Positions 24,908-37,483 of a stretch of 64,000 nt of DNA are shown here, piece after piece. The notes under the pieces were generated by a model that was given only the letters and a program-made list of their open reading frames with translations, searched no databases and was not told where the DNA came from. Both the position numbers and the translations under genes were made by a program. Each line of letters starts with the position of its first letter. The stretch's first letter is position 1. The stretch comes from Selaginella moellendorffii. Lineage: Eukaryota > Streptophyta > Lycopodiopsida > Selaginellales > Selaginellaceae. The stretch spans positions 1,434,837-1,498,836 of the forward strand of contig NW_003314295.1 of NCBI RefSeq assembly GCF_000143415.4. Reading direction: 5' to 3'.

Positions 24908-25713
24908 CATGCCTTTTGTGTTAGTCTCATTTCGGTCCCAAATGTTATTTATGGAAAGTGTCCAGATTTTCTCATTTGGCATATCTATGGAATGTAGAGA
25001 TTGTCTTGACCACAATGGTGTTCATCCCATGTCCAAATTCACAATCTAAAGACATTCCATATTTAATAAGTTTCAAGCTTATCCTAGAGACTAACTCCTG
25101 ATACTAAAGGAAGTTTGGGGTGAAAGCCCAAAGCGTGTGTTCCTCAAGGGGGGGGCCCTATGGGGGGTTCTAAATGTATAGTAGGGATAATGGGTAGGTC
25201 GGGCATGGTTGACCAACCTGAGGCATAGTCTAGCTCTCGCTTGTGTGCTTGTCCTTGTTCTGCGTCCGGCTTGGGTTTAAGCCTAAGTTCCATTCCATGC
25301 TAGCTGGTGGCGTACCTATGTCCTTGCGTTAGGCCACCGGTATGCCGAAATAGCACCAAACTCCATTTAGCTCCGTTTTGCGTGCTGGTCCTGGCATTGG
25401 GATGCTGGTTGCTCCAGGACTATTCCAAGTCACTTTGGGCTCTTGTCCCTTCGCTCCTTGGGGTGTATGCTCGAAAGTTGCTCCGTGGACCGGTTCCGTC
25501 ACTCCTTGGCTCCGTGCTTGGGAGTTTGGCACCATTCCTTTGTTCAGTGGCCCAAGGCCCTAAACCTTGAGTTCCACACCACTGTCCTTTGGACACGTGG
25601 CATATGACACGTGGCATCTGTCATGTGGCACAAAGATGGTTTAGGTTCCGCTTTGTAGTGTTATCCTATGGTAAATCACCATAGGATAAAGGGTCAAAAC
25701 CATGTGTGCTATA
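24908..25713 (+). repeat. 5' LTR (5'-truncated) of the LARD-like element
   Basis: Collinear with positions ~341 to 1146 of the 3' LTR at 30689. It ends gtgctata, where the other copies end gctaca, followed at once by the primer binding site. The missing first third suggests deletion or truncation at the gene-island boundary. Confidence 0.8.
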
Positions 25714-28700
25714 TTTGGTATCAGAGGATGAGTCTTAGCAAGTACTATGCAATGAGATTAGGCAACTAATCTTGTTGCATACGCAGAGATGAAAACGATG
25801 ATCCAAGTGGGTACATGTTTTGGTGCAAAGGCTTCACAATTATTCCTTGGGTATGGATTTTGTTACCTTGTTGTACCATATTCTGTGAGCTTGAGCTTTG
25901 GCTCACAAGAGGGATTGAGTTGTTCTGTTTGCACGAGTTTGAGCTTGGGCTCGTGAGTGAGGCACATTAGCAACTCGAAGTTACATTTTGAGTTGGTAAG
26001 ATTAATATTAGCTTATCGGTGGTTCCATGAGTTGTTCCAATGGTTCCGTGAGTTGTTCCATGTACCGTGGGTAAAAACAAATCTTCCCTAGGTTTGCTAT
26101 GAGTGGTAAATAGACTGGTCTGTAGCTGTTTAGCATGGCATTAGTGGATCTTTCTTAGACATGGTTACAAGTGGATTAATCAAGACTATAGGGATTAATC
26201 TATTGATTCAAGTAATCATTGATGTGCTCTCTCATAAACTTTTCTTGGATTGGATTGAAAGCAATGCGAACTTAAACTTAAGGTTTAGTCAAAGATGAGA
26301 CCAAAAAGAGAGTCATCAGGGACGAAGGATCAAACACGTAAATCATTTTCTCTTCTTGGAGAGGTGATTCGTAGCGAGGTATGACTCATTGCTCGTGTTC
26401 ACATCATGCAATTAAAAGTCCCTACCTTGATGTATGTTGGAAATGATGGTCTTGCAAATGGTGAGTTTTGGGATGGATAGCGGTGAAACGCTATACCATT
26501 TTGTCTAGGCTTGCTATTGGAAGGCTTAGTTTGCAGTGCTCAATTCTTTTCTGGGGAACCTTGCTATTGCTCCTTGAGTAGCTTGGTGTTGGATTAGTGT
26601 TGAGTTTGGTCAGAAAGAGAGTGGCATAAGCTTGTCTATGTTGTGAACAAAAGTTGGTGGTGTTGGGTGTTGTAAGTCTCTATCGGTAGAGTGTGATATT
26701 TATGTTGCATTTTATCGAATCGAGTTGATACTTGATATTCACATAAACCTTTGAAGTAATAACATTGGTATTACTCGTGATGTTGCTCAATTGATGATCA
26801 AGTTATTGTGATTTTATATCATATCCATGTGATAATGAGCAATGTGTTTACGAAGTTGCTTGGTCAAACGATGATCAACCCCAAAGTGGTTGATAGTGAA
26901 GCTAGTTTACTTGCATGCAGTAGCATTGTAGTAGTTTTGACTGGATTTTCAATGGTGGTCCATTATACTAAGCTTAAGTTGGTACGTTGTTTCCTTGAGA
27001 GTTGGCCCATAAGGTGTTGGAAAGGGTTATAACATTCACTTGTTATAGCTTGTCGGTTGTTCCGTTAGCACTTGAAGTAGATTATTGGATGGAGAAGGTG
27101 TGTAGTTGAGGCATTGACATCACTAGCACTTGTGTTAGTGGAAATGACATTGTTGTTCAGGTGATGAGGAATTTTCCTTAAAGCTTGATTTTCTATGTCA
27201 TTTTTCTTATTAGTGTTTTGGCTTTATATTAAATCTTAAAGGTGATTAAAGAAGAGTGTTAGTGCAATATAAATATCTGAAGATGTGGTCTTTGTGATCA
27301 AGTTTTAAATATTCATTTTGCATTTTGCAGATATCAATGTTGGATGTCGGAAGTATGGGCAAAAAGATGTTCAATGCTTAAGCATATTATGGGTCATAAG
27401 AATTTGTGTTGAGGTGAACCTATGTGAAGTTGTTAATAGGAGGAAGTTGGTTTAGTTTTGAAAGTTTGTATTCCTGGACTAAGAGTTATTCTTTCTCTAG
27501 GATGAAAAATTTTCCACAAATTTTCTTAGACTTTTCCAATGGCTAATCTGTTGATCACCTTGCTCGAAAACCATTCCATTTTCGTAAGCTAGTACAAATT
27601 AGTGAAGGGGTTAGAGTTGACTTATGTTAGCTTAAACCTTAGTAGGTAGTTTGTATGATGCGGCCCGAAAAGGATGCTGACTTTTAGGGCTAAAGCAATT
27701 GAGTTGGATAGAGTCTGGAGTTGAGTGGCCGTTGCACTTTTCTAAGAAGGGTGTCCCTTGTGCCTTTCTTCTGTATATTATGTTTGGTGGCAGGTTGCAC
27801 CTTATATTTTGTTAGACTTTATGAAAGTAGTGAACTCTCACTGATCTTGACTTGGTCTTGGTGGTCCTGTGCCTTGGTTGAGGATGGTGATGTCCAACTT
27901 AGTTGTTTGAGTTTGAGATGTTGGTATCCGTACTATAGCTTTGTCTATGAAGAGGTTGTGTGCCGATATGAGTCCATCTCATAGTCTTCACTTTAGTTCT
28001 GACTAAGTGTTGATCATGCATAGCTAGCCTCTTCAAGGCATGCTTAGAGCTATTGGTTAAACGTGTTTATGAGCTTATCACGGTTGAGTTAGATTCGAGT
28101 GGTCATTTGGTTTGTGCTTGCTTATGAACTTTTATTTTGTACCTGGGGTATTACGTTCATATTAGACAAGTATATGACTCGATGGCATGAGTTTAGTGTT
28201 TGGGTCTCGTGAAAACAAGTTGAAGAGTGATTGTTGGTTGTTTTGCGACTAGTGGTTGCTTATAGACTTTATCAAGGACTGTGACACTTGCTTCACTCAA
28301 TGATGACTTAGCAGTGATGGGCTTGTTTTACCGGATGGTATTGTAAAGGATCATGTCGTTAAACTTACATGGGTTTCTATGTTGGCATGTCGAATCTACC
28401 TTTGTTGATATCATTTGGTTGCATTTAGTTCATAGTGTTGGATTTCATTGAATTTTGAATGTGGTGATTCACTCATTGAGGAAGTGTTATCTATAACTGA
28501 GTTTTGCTGAAGAATTGGTCTTGGATACTGAGTAAAGTATTTTTGACCTTGGTTAGCTTAGTTGCTAGAAAGTTTTGAGTGGTGATTCACTCTTGCTTTC
28601 TTCTAGCTTTGTTATAGTTTGATGGCATTGAAGTGATGCCTTGTCATTAATATTATTGATGTTGAGATTCAATTGAAATGAGATATCTCTCCTTAGGATT

Positions 28701-30688
28701 GATATTGAGTTTCATTCGTCTCGATAAAGATAGTGTTGATGATTTGGTTATAACTTTGTTTTATTAGCATTCGCGCATTTGTTAGTTAGCAACTATGTTG
28801 ACGTCAAATGAACTGAGTGGCAAGTTTGAGTTAGTTATGTTCTAAACAAGATTATTTAGTAGGGGTTGAGCTTTGGCTTTTCCTTGAAAAGTGATTTAGT
28901 CATGGATTATGCTAACTTCACAAGAGGAAGAGTTAATGATCAATATTGAAATATTTGAATCCTTATAGGATTTGAGTTGGGATATATCAATCATTGATGA
29001 TTCTTCTTGTGCTTATTATGAAATAAGTTACGTCTTGCTATAGATGGATTCATGGAGGATCGTTTGGTGATCACTTGTTGAGCATAGCTTCGTTATGCTT
29101 AGCTTTTGAATTGATACAAATATGCTCTTTATTAGCTTTGCATTATGAAGTTTAGTTTATGGATGTGTTGAAGAGGATATTAAAGGTTATACCATGATTT
29201 CTTCTTTAGCATTGAAATTAGTTCATGCGAGACTTGTGATCATTGCTAGGCAAAGATTTGGCTATAAACTTCTTTGAGCTTTTGGTTTTTTGAGTTTTAT
29301 GCTCATTGTTCCATTTGGTAGAAGTTGTTGGGGAAGGCATCTTGATTCATTAGCTTCAATGTTGAAGTTGGCTTTTGTATCTAGCAATCATTGGTGATGA
29401 TTAACTATCATCTAGGATAGTTAATTATCCTTGTCAAAAAGGATTTTCTTGATTATTGTTAATATCGAATGATTTACTGTTCTTCGAGATGGTGGATTCC
29501 TTTTTTGACGATGATTATGCATCTCTTTATTGATAGGATGATTGATGATCTTTCATGATAAGTTAGTTGTTCTCTTTGATGGCTTATAGCTTTTTGCAAT
29601 ACCACATGTTATTTATGGTTTGCTCTGGATTGGTTTCTTGGGTTTAAGACATCAATAGGATGTTGCTGACACTTGTTTAAGCCACTTGGGTTCCTTAGTA
29701 TTATTGACCGGGATCTATTCTGATTGGCTAGTGCAATAATTGGCATGAACGAGTGTTTGTTGGTCTTGCCGCATTCATTATGTTCTATTGATTATTGTTC
29801 AAGTTAATTTTAATAGGTTGGGATGTTATTACTTTCGGATGATACATTTGCAAGCATTTTGCTTGCCAGTCTATGATACTTTGTGTTCTTTGAGTGATCT
29901 TTAGTAAGTTGTTTGGCATACTGTCTACTATCTTCGATAGTTAAGTTTTCTCATTGAGTTTATTTAATGATATATTTGCTATTGAATTTTGTTGGATGAT
30001 GATTCCTATGTTTACCACTTATGATGATCTTGGTGGTTGATCGGATGATAACTTAATTGGAATACTTTTGTGTTCTAATCTAAGATATATTCACTGATAA
30101 TTACAACTCTAAGATATCATTGTCTATGACTTTGATATTGTCCATCTATTGATCTTTGAGTTTGGGCCAGTATAGGCAGACTGGCTTTGGCACTTCGTGT
30201 GCATGCTAAAATCTCTAGTCATGGGGTAGCTACTGTCGACTGGTCACATAACCCGCCTCTCTGTCGATGTTCCTTGTTCCGTTGAAAGGGTGTGACCGTG
30301 TAAACAACTCTAACTGCCTATTTATAGTAGTCTATCTAAACCTTACCGACGGGTTTGGTTTCTTTACTCAAGAGGGTTAGGGCCTCTAGCTTCTCTCTCT
30401 ATGCCACTTGTGGGCAGGGGCATATCACACTTTTGTAAGCTGAGTGACTCTCAGAGCAGCAAAGGTGGTTGACTCCATTGGTCATTTCCTTGTCGGCGAC
30501 GGCTGGAGGGTGTCTGAGCTGGTAGCGCATCCGCGTTAGACAGAGAGGTTGCCTCCTAACTCATTTAAGTTGGTGCATTTTTCACATAGTGTGAATACCA
30601 TGAAATTTTTTTGGAGTTGTTTCCTTGGCAGTATTCTAGACTCGAGTATGCGTCGACGAGGACGTCGATCTTCTCTAGGGGGGGAGAG

Positions 30689-31834
30689 TGTCGTGAATGT
30701 GACTTTGGGTATCGAAAGTTACCTGTCAGTTAGTCCTTTCGGATATTCTTTCCTTACTGCCACGATGGTAGGAGGTCAGTATTGCTGGACCTGTTATCAA
30801 TTTCCCACTTGAGCTAGTTGAGAAACTGGTCAATGACCGTGTACTTAGATCGGATAAACATAAGGTAGGAACCCTATGTGTTTTTTGCTGAGCATACTCG
30901 GCCTGGTTTGAGAAACTTCTGTCATTGGCTTACACTTGCTAGTATCGAGAACCCCTACAATATTGAGATTAGTCCCTCAATATTGCTAGATGATAGCTTA
31001 CCATGTCTGCCAAACACCCTTGCTATCATGCCCTTTGTGTTAGTCTCATTTCAGTCCCAAATGCTATTTATGGAAAGTGTCTAGATTTGCTCATTTGGCA
31101 TATCTACGAAATGTAGAGATTGTCCAGAACACAATGGTGTTCGTCCCATATCCAAATTCGCAATCTAAAGACATTCCATATTTAGTAAGTTTTAAGCTTG
31201 TCCCAGAGACTAACTCTTGATACTAAAGGAGGCTTGGGGTGAAAGCCCAAAGCGTGTGTTCCTCAAGGGGGGGGGGGCCTGTGGGGGGTTCTAAATGTAT
31301 AGTAGGGATAGTGGGTAGGTCGGGCATGGCCGACTAACCTGAGGCATAGTCTAACTCTTGCTTGCGTGCCTGTCCTTGTTTTGCATCTAGCTTGGATCTA
31401 AGCCCAAGTTCCATTCTATACTAGCTGGTGGAGTACCCATGTCCTTGCGTTAGGCCACTAGTATGCCGAAATAGCGCCAGACTCTATTTGGCTCCGTTTT
31501 GCGTGTTGGTCCTGGCATTGGGATGCTGGTTGCTCCAGGATTGTTCCAAGTCGCTCCGGGCTCTTGTCCCTTCACTCTTTGGGCTGTATGCTCGAGAGTT
31601 GCTCCGTGGACCGGTTCTGTCACTCCTTAGCTCCATGTTTGGGAGTTTGGCGCTATTCCTTTGTTCAGTGGCCCAAGGCCCTGAACCTTGGGTTCCGCAC
31701 CACTAGACTTTGGACACGTGGCATGTGACATATGGCATTTGTCACATGGCACAAAGAGGGTTTTGGTTCCGCTTCGTGGTGTTATCCTATAGTAAATCAC
31801 CATAGGATAAAGGGTCAAAACCACGTGCGCTACA
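30689..31834 (+). repeat. 3' LTR of the LARD-like element
   Basis: A 1146-bp LTR starting TGTCGTGAATGTGAC and ending CGTGCGCTACA, directly after the purine tract. It contains the conserved core 'ggggtgaaagcccaaagcg' followed by a G-run (about 31233-31300) and 'aaatgtatagtagggata'. The start (TGT) and end (ACA) are standard LTR termini. Confidence 0.85.
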
Positions 31835-32689
31835 CCACCCTCCTCATATTCAAATGCATGGAATCTAGTAATGCAGATTCCTACATGATATTAGCAAAGT
31901 AGGCTTTCCCATATTGGGGATATCATGTTATTTCTACTTTTTTTTATTTGGAGACATTTGGAACTTGATTTTTTATATCCATTGGTGACATGTTAGAAAT
32001 TGCAATGCCTCACCTTGTCCACCTCCACTCCAACATTTTCCGAGGTCATGATATTGCTATTTTGATAGCATTCTTTATTATATTGCCAATGACGTGGCAG
32101 CATTTGACTATCATGTCATTATTTTCTTTCCTTTGCAACTTGTCACTAATTATTGTTATGGGATGTGTGCTATTTATAGATACATTATATTTATATTTGC
32201 CCTCTAATATATTTTTAATCTTTGGCTTGGCCACAACCTTTTTTACAACATCTTTAGTAGGAGTTTTCTCCCTTTAATTTGCTTAGCTAAAGGTTTCAAT
32301 TTTATTAGCATAGTTCCTTATCACCATTTTTATATATTTCTATTAATAAAAAATAATACATACAATATTTTTAATAAATGGTATAATCTAACTAATCCTA
32401 CATAGGATCTTTTAGTGCATATACAATTGAAGTTATAAATTTTAATAAAAGTTGGATAGAAATTATTAAGACAATTCCTTTTATATTCAATGTAGTACCA
32501 AATTTAGAGTCAAACTCTGAGCTTATTACACTATAGAATGAGGGTCCAATACACACTAAAATCCTTTATGAGCACCAATTCCCTATATTTGGCTTCTACA
32601 TGCAAAATAAATAGAATTTTCCACAATTTGAACATGTTGATAGCCTAATATAAGAAGGGGGTACCCCATTAATTAATATAGATTGAGAG

Positions 32690-33002
32690 CCTTGTTTTTT
32701 TGACACCCCACACTTTAGGTTTAGCCTAACTAGAGTAAATTAAATTGCCAAATATCAATTTCAATATGTAGTGTGATTTCCCTAGCCAACCAATAAAGTT
32801 AGATTTAAAATTATTCTAATACCAAATATAAAATTTTAAATTTAAATTTCCTAGAAGGTCACCCAACTTAATACTACTCAAACCCAAGAATATTCTAATA
32901 CCTTTAGCCGATTAAAAGAAGGGGTGCACTCTTATTCATGTTTTCCTTTATATTTGAACCCCAATAAATTTTCTCTCAAATTATTATCTTTGGTTGCTTA
33001 TA
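32690..33002 (-). mobile_element. Degraded TRIM fragment
   Basis: This segment aligns to the internal part plus one LTR of the intact TRIM at 42996-43589: 'gagagcc', 'ttgacaccc', the tRNA-complement 'ctaatacca', 'aggtcaccca', 'ggggtgcactctt.ttcatg' and the LTR end 'ggttgctta'. Nearly every difference is C to T or G to A relative to the intact copy. The other LTR is missing. This is a dead copy, most simply decayed by deamination of methylated cytosines. Confidence 0.75.
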
Positions 33003-33792
33003 CTATATTTCCAACTACTATCCTAGTATATATTTAGAATCCTTAAACGTTCAATTTAAAATGTAAAATCTATTAACAATGTTGTATTGCACCTCCTTGG
33101 CAAAGATCTAAATGGAAAAAATATAAACTTATCTTTTCTTAAGGAACAAAGTGAAAGGTAGAAAAGTACTTGCAAAAGTTTAGGATGATGAGCACTCTCA
33201 TTTGAATATATCTCACTATTACCTTTATTCAAATGTTGATAAAATTAAAGCTAAATATGTTTTTTAAGCTTAAAACCATCAATGTTCATTTATAATTCTA
33301 CACTAAAAGATTATAGTGAAAAAAAAAACACTTTCATTTACAAATATTAACCCTATATTTAATACTTTGTCAATATCTTTGATGGCAATTAAATTAAATT
33401 TTTATTGTAGCTTGATATACATTTCCACCAGGGTGTTGCCCAAGGTTAGCTTGAAAATTCAATTTCTCAAGATTATAAGAATTGTTTACTTTCTATTGAG
33501 CTTTTCACTCAAGTAAAAATGATAGGAATCAAATATTGAAGCTTTTATAACAGCATCAATAGCTTGCTTTGGTTTGGGAGAGATGATGAATTAAGAGTGT
33601 ATAAATCCACAAGAATACTTGTTATGAACATCTATAATTCATCTTGATACACTTAAACAAGTTTTTCATATTTACAAAAAACCTATCAATTTCTATATAC
33701 CAAGTATGAGTGGATGTACTTTTTATAGACAATCTGATTTCCTAGATAAGTTTTATACTTAGTCATATAAAAAACTTTGTGAATAAGGTTGC

Positions 33793-33987
33793 TCAAAAGG
33801 TATGTGCAAATTTAATTCTTGCCTTCCAAATTCTCGTAGAATTTATTAATGCACTATTAACTTGTGCAATGATGAGAGCTAGATTGTTGTCCTTGATTGC
33901 TCTAAAAGCTTTGTTATAATGCCAAGGCATAGCATCAGAAACCAAATGGGCATCCATAATAATTTTGCACTTGGCATATAAATCCAA
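33793..33987 (-). pseudogene. Possible Ty1/copia gag remnant
   Basis: The 64-codon ORF contains MPWHYNKAFRAIKDNNLALI followed by IAQVNSALINSTRIWKARI. This resembles the copia gag segment in which a string of acidic and aliphatic residues precedes a 'K.W..L' motif. No further gag or pol is visible in frame. Identification rests on pattern only and is weak. Confidence 0.3.
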
Positions 33988-34244
33988 AATTATCTTGAGT
34001 ATGTATTTTTATTTTCTTCTACAGGATTTTACTCTTGTGTAACCCCGTCTTGTACACTCGTAACCTTCCAAGTGTTAAATTTATATTCAAAGGCATAAAG
34101 CTACAAAATTCATAACGTAAAAGTATTTGTTGATTTCTACAAGAAATAGTGAGTTTTTGTAGCTAATATTTAGCATTGTAAAAATTTAATAATCTTTACA
34201 ATATAATTCAGCTTGTTTGTTCACTTAACTCATTTTAGGAAGAA

Positions 34245-34469
34245 ATGGTGTTTTCTAAAAATATGATATGTGTTTTTTTGATGATTTTTACTTTAGTTGC
34301 AAGTTTTAGAGATGCAAACCTAGGAATTGTACCAGCAAGTAAGCTCTCTGAAGGTGGAGTTTTACATCCTTTAGCAGCATCTTGCTCATGTTCTACATAT
34401 TATTGTGTCGATCCATACATAATATGTGATTGTTATCCAGGTTGTAATTGTTTATGTTACTCTTCATAG
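34245..34469 (+). CDS. Small secreted cysteine-rich peptide (candidate)
   Basis: A 74-codon ORF. Residues 1-23 (MVFSKNMICVFLMIFTLVAS then FRD) form a convincing signal peptide: basic start, hydrophobic core, small residues before a likely cut. The middle (LGIVPASKLSEGGVLHPLAA) may be a propeptide. The last ~28 residues hold eight cysteines spaced C-x-C-x4-C-x6-C-x-C-x3-C-x-C-x-C, with tyrosines and a Pro-Gly turn. The pattern suggests a disulphide-stabilised secreted peptide (antimicrobial- or signalling-like). I do not recognise a named family and assign no activity. It lies alone in AT-rich DNA, with a pyrimidine-AG just upstream that could be an acceptor. Confidence 0.5.
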   Translation: MVFSKNMICVFLMIFTLVASFRDANLGIVPASKLSEGGVLHPLAASCSCSTYYCVDPYIICDCYPGCNCLCYSS

Positions 34470-35358
34470 AAATAAAGCATAATTATGTTACTTTCTTTAA
34501 AAAATAAAGTATGATTATGAATCTATGGCTAAATTATTAACTCTTTTTACAATTCTTAAATTACAAGATATGGTTTTCTATACTTAGTTATATAAATGTT
34601 TTTGAAAATATGCTTTAGAGGAATTTGAGTTCATTTACAAATTTGATAAAGAGGTAAATATTTTATCTTGTATATTTTCCCAGGCAGAGCAAAAGAAGGA
34701 AACTTAGACGAAATGAAGTTATGCCTAAGTTTAGGCATCCAAATAAAAAAGACTCGACCTAGGCAAAAAGCAGTTAAGAATGGTTATAAAATCATATAGT
34801 ATATAAGTAGCACTTAAACGTACTGAAAAACAACCCCCACTCACTATTGTATACATATGCATTGAATTAACCATCTTTGGAATTTGATATTGAGTTATAT
34901 TCTATTCTTCTTTATTTTCTTCTCTTCTTCTTCTACGTTTTTGTTTTTGTTATTTATCATTGTTTTGTAGGCAGGAGTGAGAACGCGAGTACAAGTAGAA
35001 AAAGCCTTACTCATTTTTGGCGACTATAGTGGGATAAATTGTCATTTTTTAGTTTGAAAAATAATTAGGAGAAAATTGCTTATGAATTCCAAATATGCAC
35101 AATACTAAGAATCACAAGTAAATCTCTTCAATGATTGTAAAGGCTTTGAGCCTAGACAACACTAAAAAAAGGAACTCTTTTTGCAATTATAGTGACTTAG
35201 TGCTCAAACAACGTAGGAAAGATAGTTTCTCAATTGTCACTAAAGCCACAGAGCATGGAATGAGTTTGAAATTGAAGTACAACATACATTGCCAAAAAAC
35301 TCAAATTTAAATTTTTTTACTAATAATTTCTTGAGAAAAATCCAAAAGAATAAGGAAT

Positions 35359-36512
35359 TGTTGCGAATGTGACTTTGGGTATTGAAAGTTATTTATCGGC
35401 TAGTCCTTACGGACACTCTTTCCTTACTGCCACGATGGCAGGAGGTCGGTATTGCTGGACCCTTTATTAGTCCCTCTTGTTCAAGTGTTAGTAAATTAGA
35501 CTTTGCATTTGCATTTGGCCGGACGAGCATAAAGAAGGAATTCCTAAGTGTCTATTTAGCCAAACATACTTGGCCCAGCTTGTTAGTTCTCTTTTACTTT
35601 ATCTTGCACTGGCTTGACAAAAACCCTCGCGTATTGAGACTAGTCCCTCAATATCACTACATGATAGCTTACCATGTCTGCCAAACACCCTTGCTATCAT
35701 GCCCTTTGTGTTAGTTTCATTTCGGTCCCAAATGCTATTTATGGAAAGTGTCTAAATTTGCTCATTTGGCATATCTACGGAATGTAGAGATTGTCTTGAA
35801 CACAATAGTGTTCGTCCCATGTCCAAATTCGCAATCTAGTGCTATTCCATATTTAGTAAGTTTTAAGCTTGTCCCAAAGACTAACTTCTGATACTAAGGG
35901 AGGCTTGGGGTGAAAGCCCAAAACGTGTGTTCCTCAAGGGAAGGGGGGGGGGGGGGGTTATAGGGGGTTCCAAATGTATAGTAGGGATAGGGGGTAGGTC
36001 GGGCATGGCTGACCAACCTGAGGCATAGTTTAGCTCTCGTTTGCGTGTCTGTCCTTGTTCTGCATTTGGCTTGGGTCTAAGCGTAAGTTCCATTCCATGC
36101 TAGCTGGTAGAGTACCTAAATCCTTGCATTAGGCCACCGGTATGCCGAAATAGTGCCAGACTCCGTTTGGCTCCGTTTTACATGCTGGTCCTGGCATTGG
36201 GATGTTGGTTGCTCTAGGACTGTTCCAAGTTGCTCCGGGCTCCTATCCCTTCGCTCTTTGGGCTGTATGCTCGGGAGTTGCTCTATGGTCCGGTTTCATC
36301 ACTCCTTGGCTCCATGCTTCGGAGTTTGGCACCGTTCCTTCATTTAGTGGCCCAAGGCCTTGAACCTCAGTTCCACACCACTGTCCTTTGAACATGTGGC
36401 ATATGACATGTGGCATGTGTCACGTGGCATAAAGAGGGTTTAGGTTCCACTTCATGGTGTTATCCTATGGTAAATCCCTATAGAATAAAGGGTCAAAACC
36501 ACGTGCGCTATA
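35359..36512 (+). repeat. 5' LTR of the rearranged element
   Basis: Starts TGTTGCGAATGTGAC and ends GTGCGCTATA; about 1154 bp. It carries the shared core (about 35905-35990) and a long G-run at about 35943-35957. It is the same family as the LTRs at 24908, 30689 and 38608. Confidence 0.85.
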
Positions 36513-37483
36513 TTTGGTATTAAAGGATACTTCTCAACGAGTACTATTCAATGAGATTGGGCAACTAGTCTCATTGCATACGCAGAGATGAAAACGATGA
36601 TCCGAGTGGGTATACGTTTGGGTGCAAAAGGCTTTACAATCGTTCCTTGGGTATGGATTTGGTTAGCTTGTTGTACCATGATGATGTGAGCTTGCTCTTG
36701 GGCTCATAGGATGGATTTGAGATGTTCCGTTCACACAAGTTTGCGTTTGGGCTCGTGAGTGAGGCACATTAACAACTAAAGGTTACACTTTGAGTTGGCA
36801 GGATTAATGTTAGCCTATCAATGGTTCCATGAGTTGTTCCATGTACCATGGGTAAAAGCAAACCTTCCCTGAGTTTACTATGAGTGGCAAATAGGATGGT
36901 CCGTAGCTGTTTAGCACGGCACTAGTGGATCCTTCCTAGGCATGATTATAAGTGGATCAATTAAGATTGTAAGGAATAATCTATTGGTTCAAGCAGTCAT
37001 TGCCATGCTCTCTCATAAACTTTTCTTGGGTTGGACTAAAGGCAATGTGAAAGTAAGCTTGAGGTTTGGTCAAAGATGAGACCGAAAAGAGAGTCATTAG
37101 GGACGAATGATCAAACACGTAAATCATCTTCCCTTTTTGGAAAGATGATTTGCAACGAGGTGTTAACTCATTGCTCGTGTTCATATATTATGCCATCAAG
37201 AGTCCCTATCTTGATGCATTTTGGAGATGATGGTTTTACAAATGATGAGTTTATGGGGTGGATAGTGGTGAAGCGCTAAACCATTTTATCTAAACTTGCT
37301 ATTGGAAGACTTAGGTTGCAATGCTCAATTCTTTTCTAGAAAAATCTTGCTATTGCTCCTTGAGTGGCTTGGTGTTGGATTAGTTTTGAGTTTGGTTAGA
37401 AAAAGAGTGGTATGAGTTTATCCATGTTGTGAATAAAAGTTAGTGGTGTTGGGTGTTATAAATCTCTATCAGTGGAGTGGTAA

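Larger units (their letters stand above)
24908..31834 (+). mobile_element. LTR retrotransposon without coding capacity (LARD-like)
   Basis: Two homologous direct repeats (24908-25713 and 30689-31834) flank about 4.98 kb. Immediately inside the left one is TGGTATCAGAG (25716-25726), a match to the usual initiator-Met tRNA primer site. Immediately before the right one is a purine tract, AGGGGGGGAGAG (30677-30688). The interior holds no ORF longer than about 90 codons and no gag, protease, RT or integrase motif, so it would have to move using proteins of another element. The left LTR lacks its first ~340 bp, so the target duplication cannot be read on that side. A partially inverted relative is at 35359-41708. 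Confidence 0.8.
31835..35358. other. AT-rich island with decayed elements and one small peptide ORF
   Basis: Between the two LTR elements lies about 3.5 kb of very AT-rich DNA. Supported contents are a degraded TRIM copy (32690-33002), a possible copia gag remnant (33793-33987, -) and a small secreted cysteine-rich peptide ORF (34245-34469, +). The rest (31835-32689, 33003-33792, 34470-35358) shows no gene, RNA gene or repeat boundary I can support. Confidence 0.5.

Noticed and set aside
25307-25570. Recurring ~60-90-codon ORFs in each LTR (also 31428-31706, 39371-39577)
   Set aside because: They recur only because the LTRs are homologous, contain no domain, and lie in the LTR where coding is not expected.
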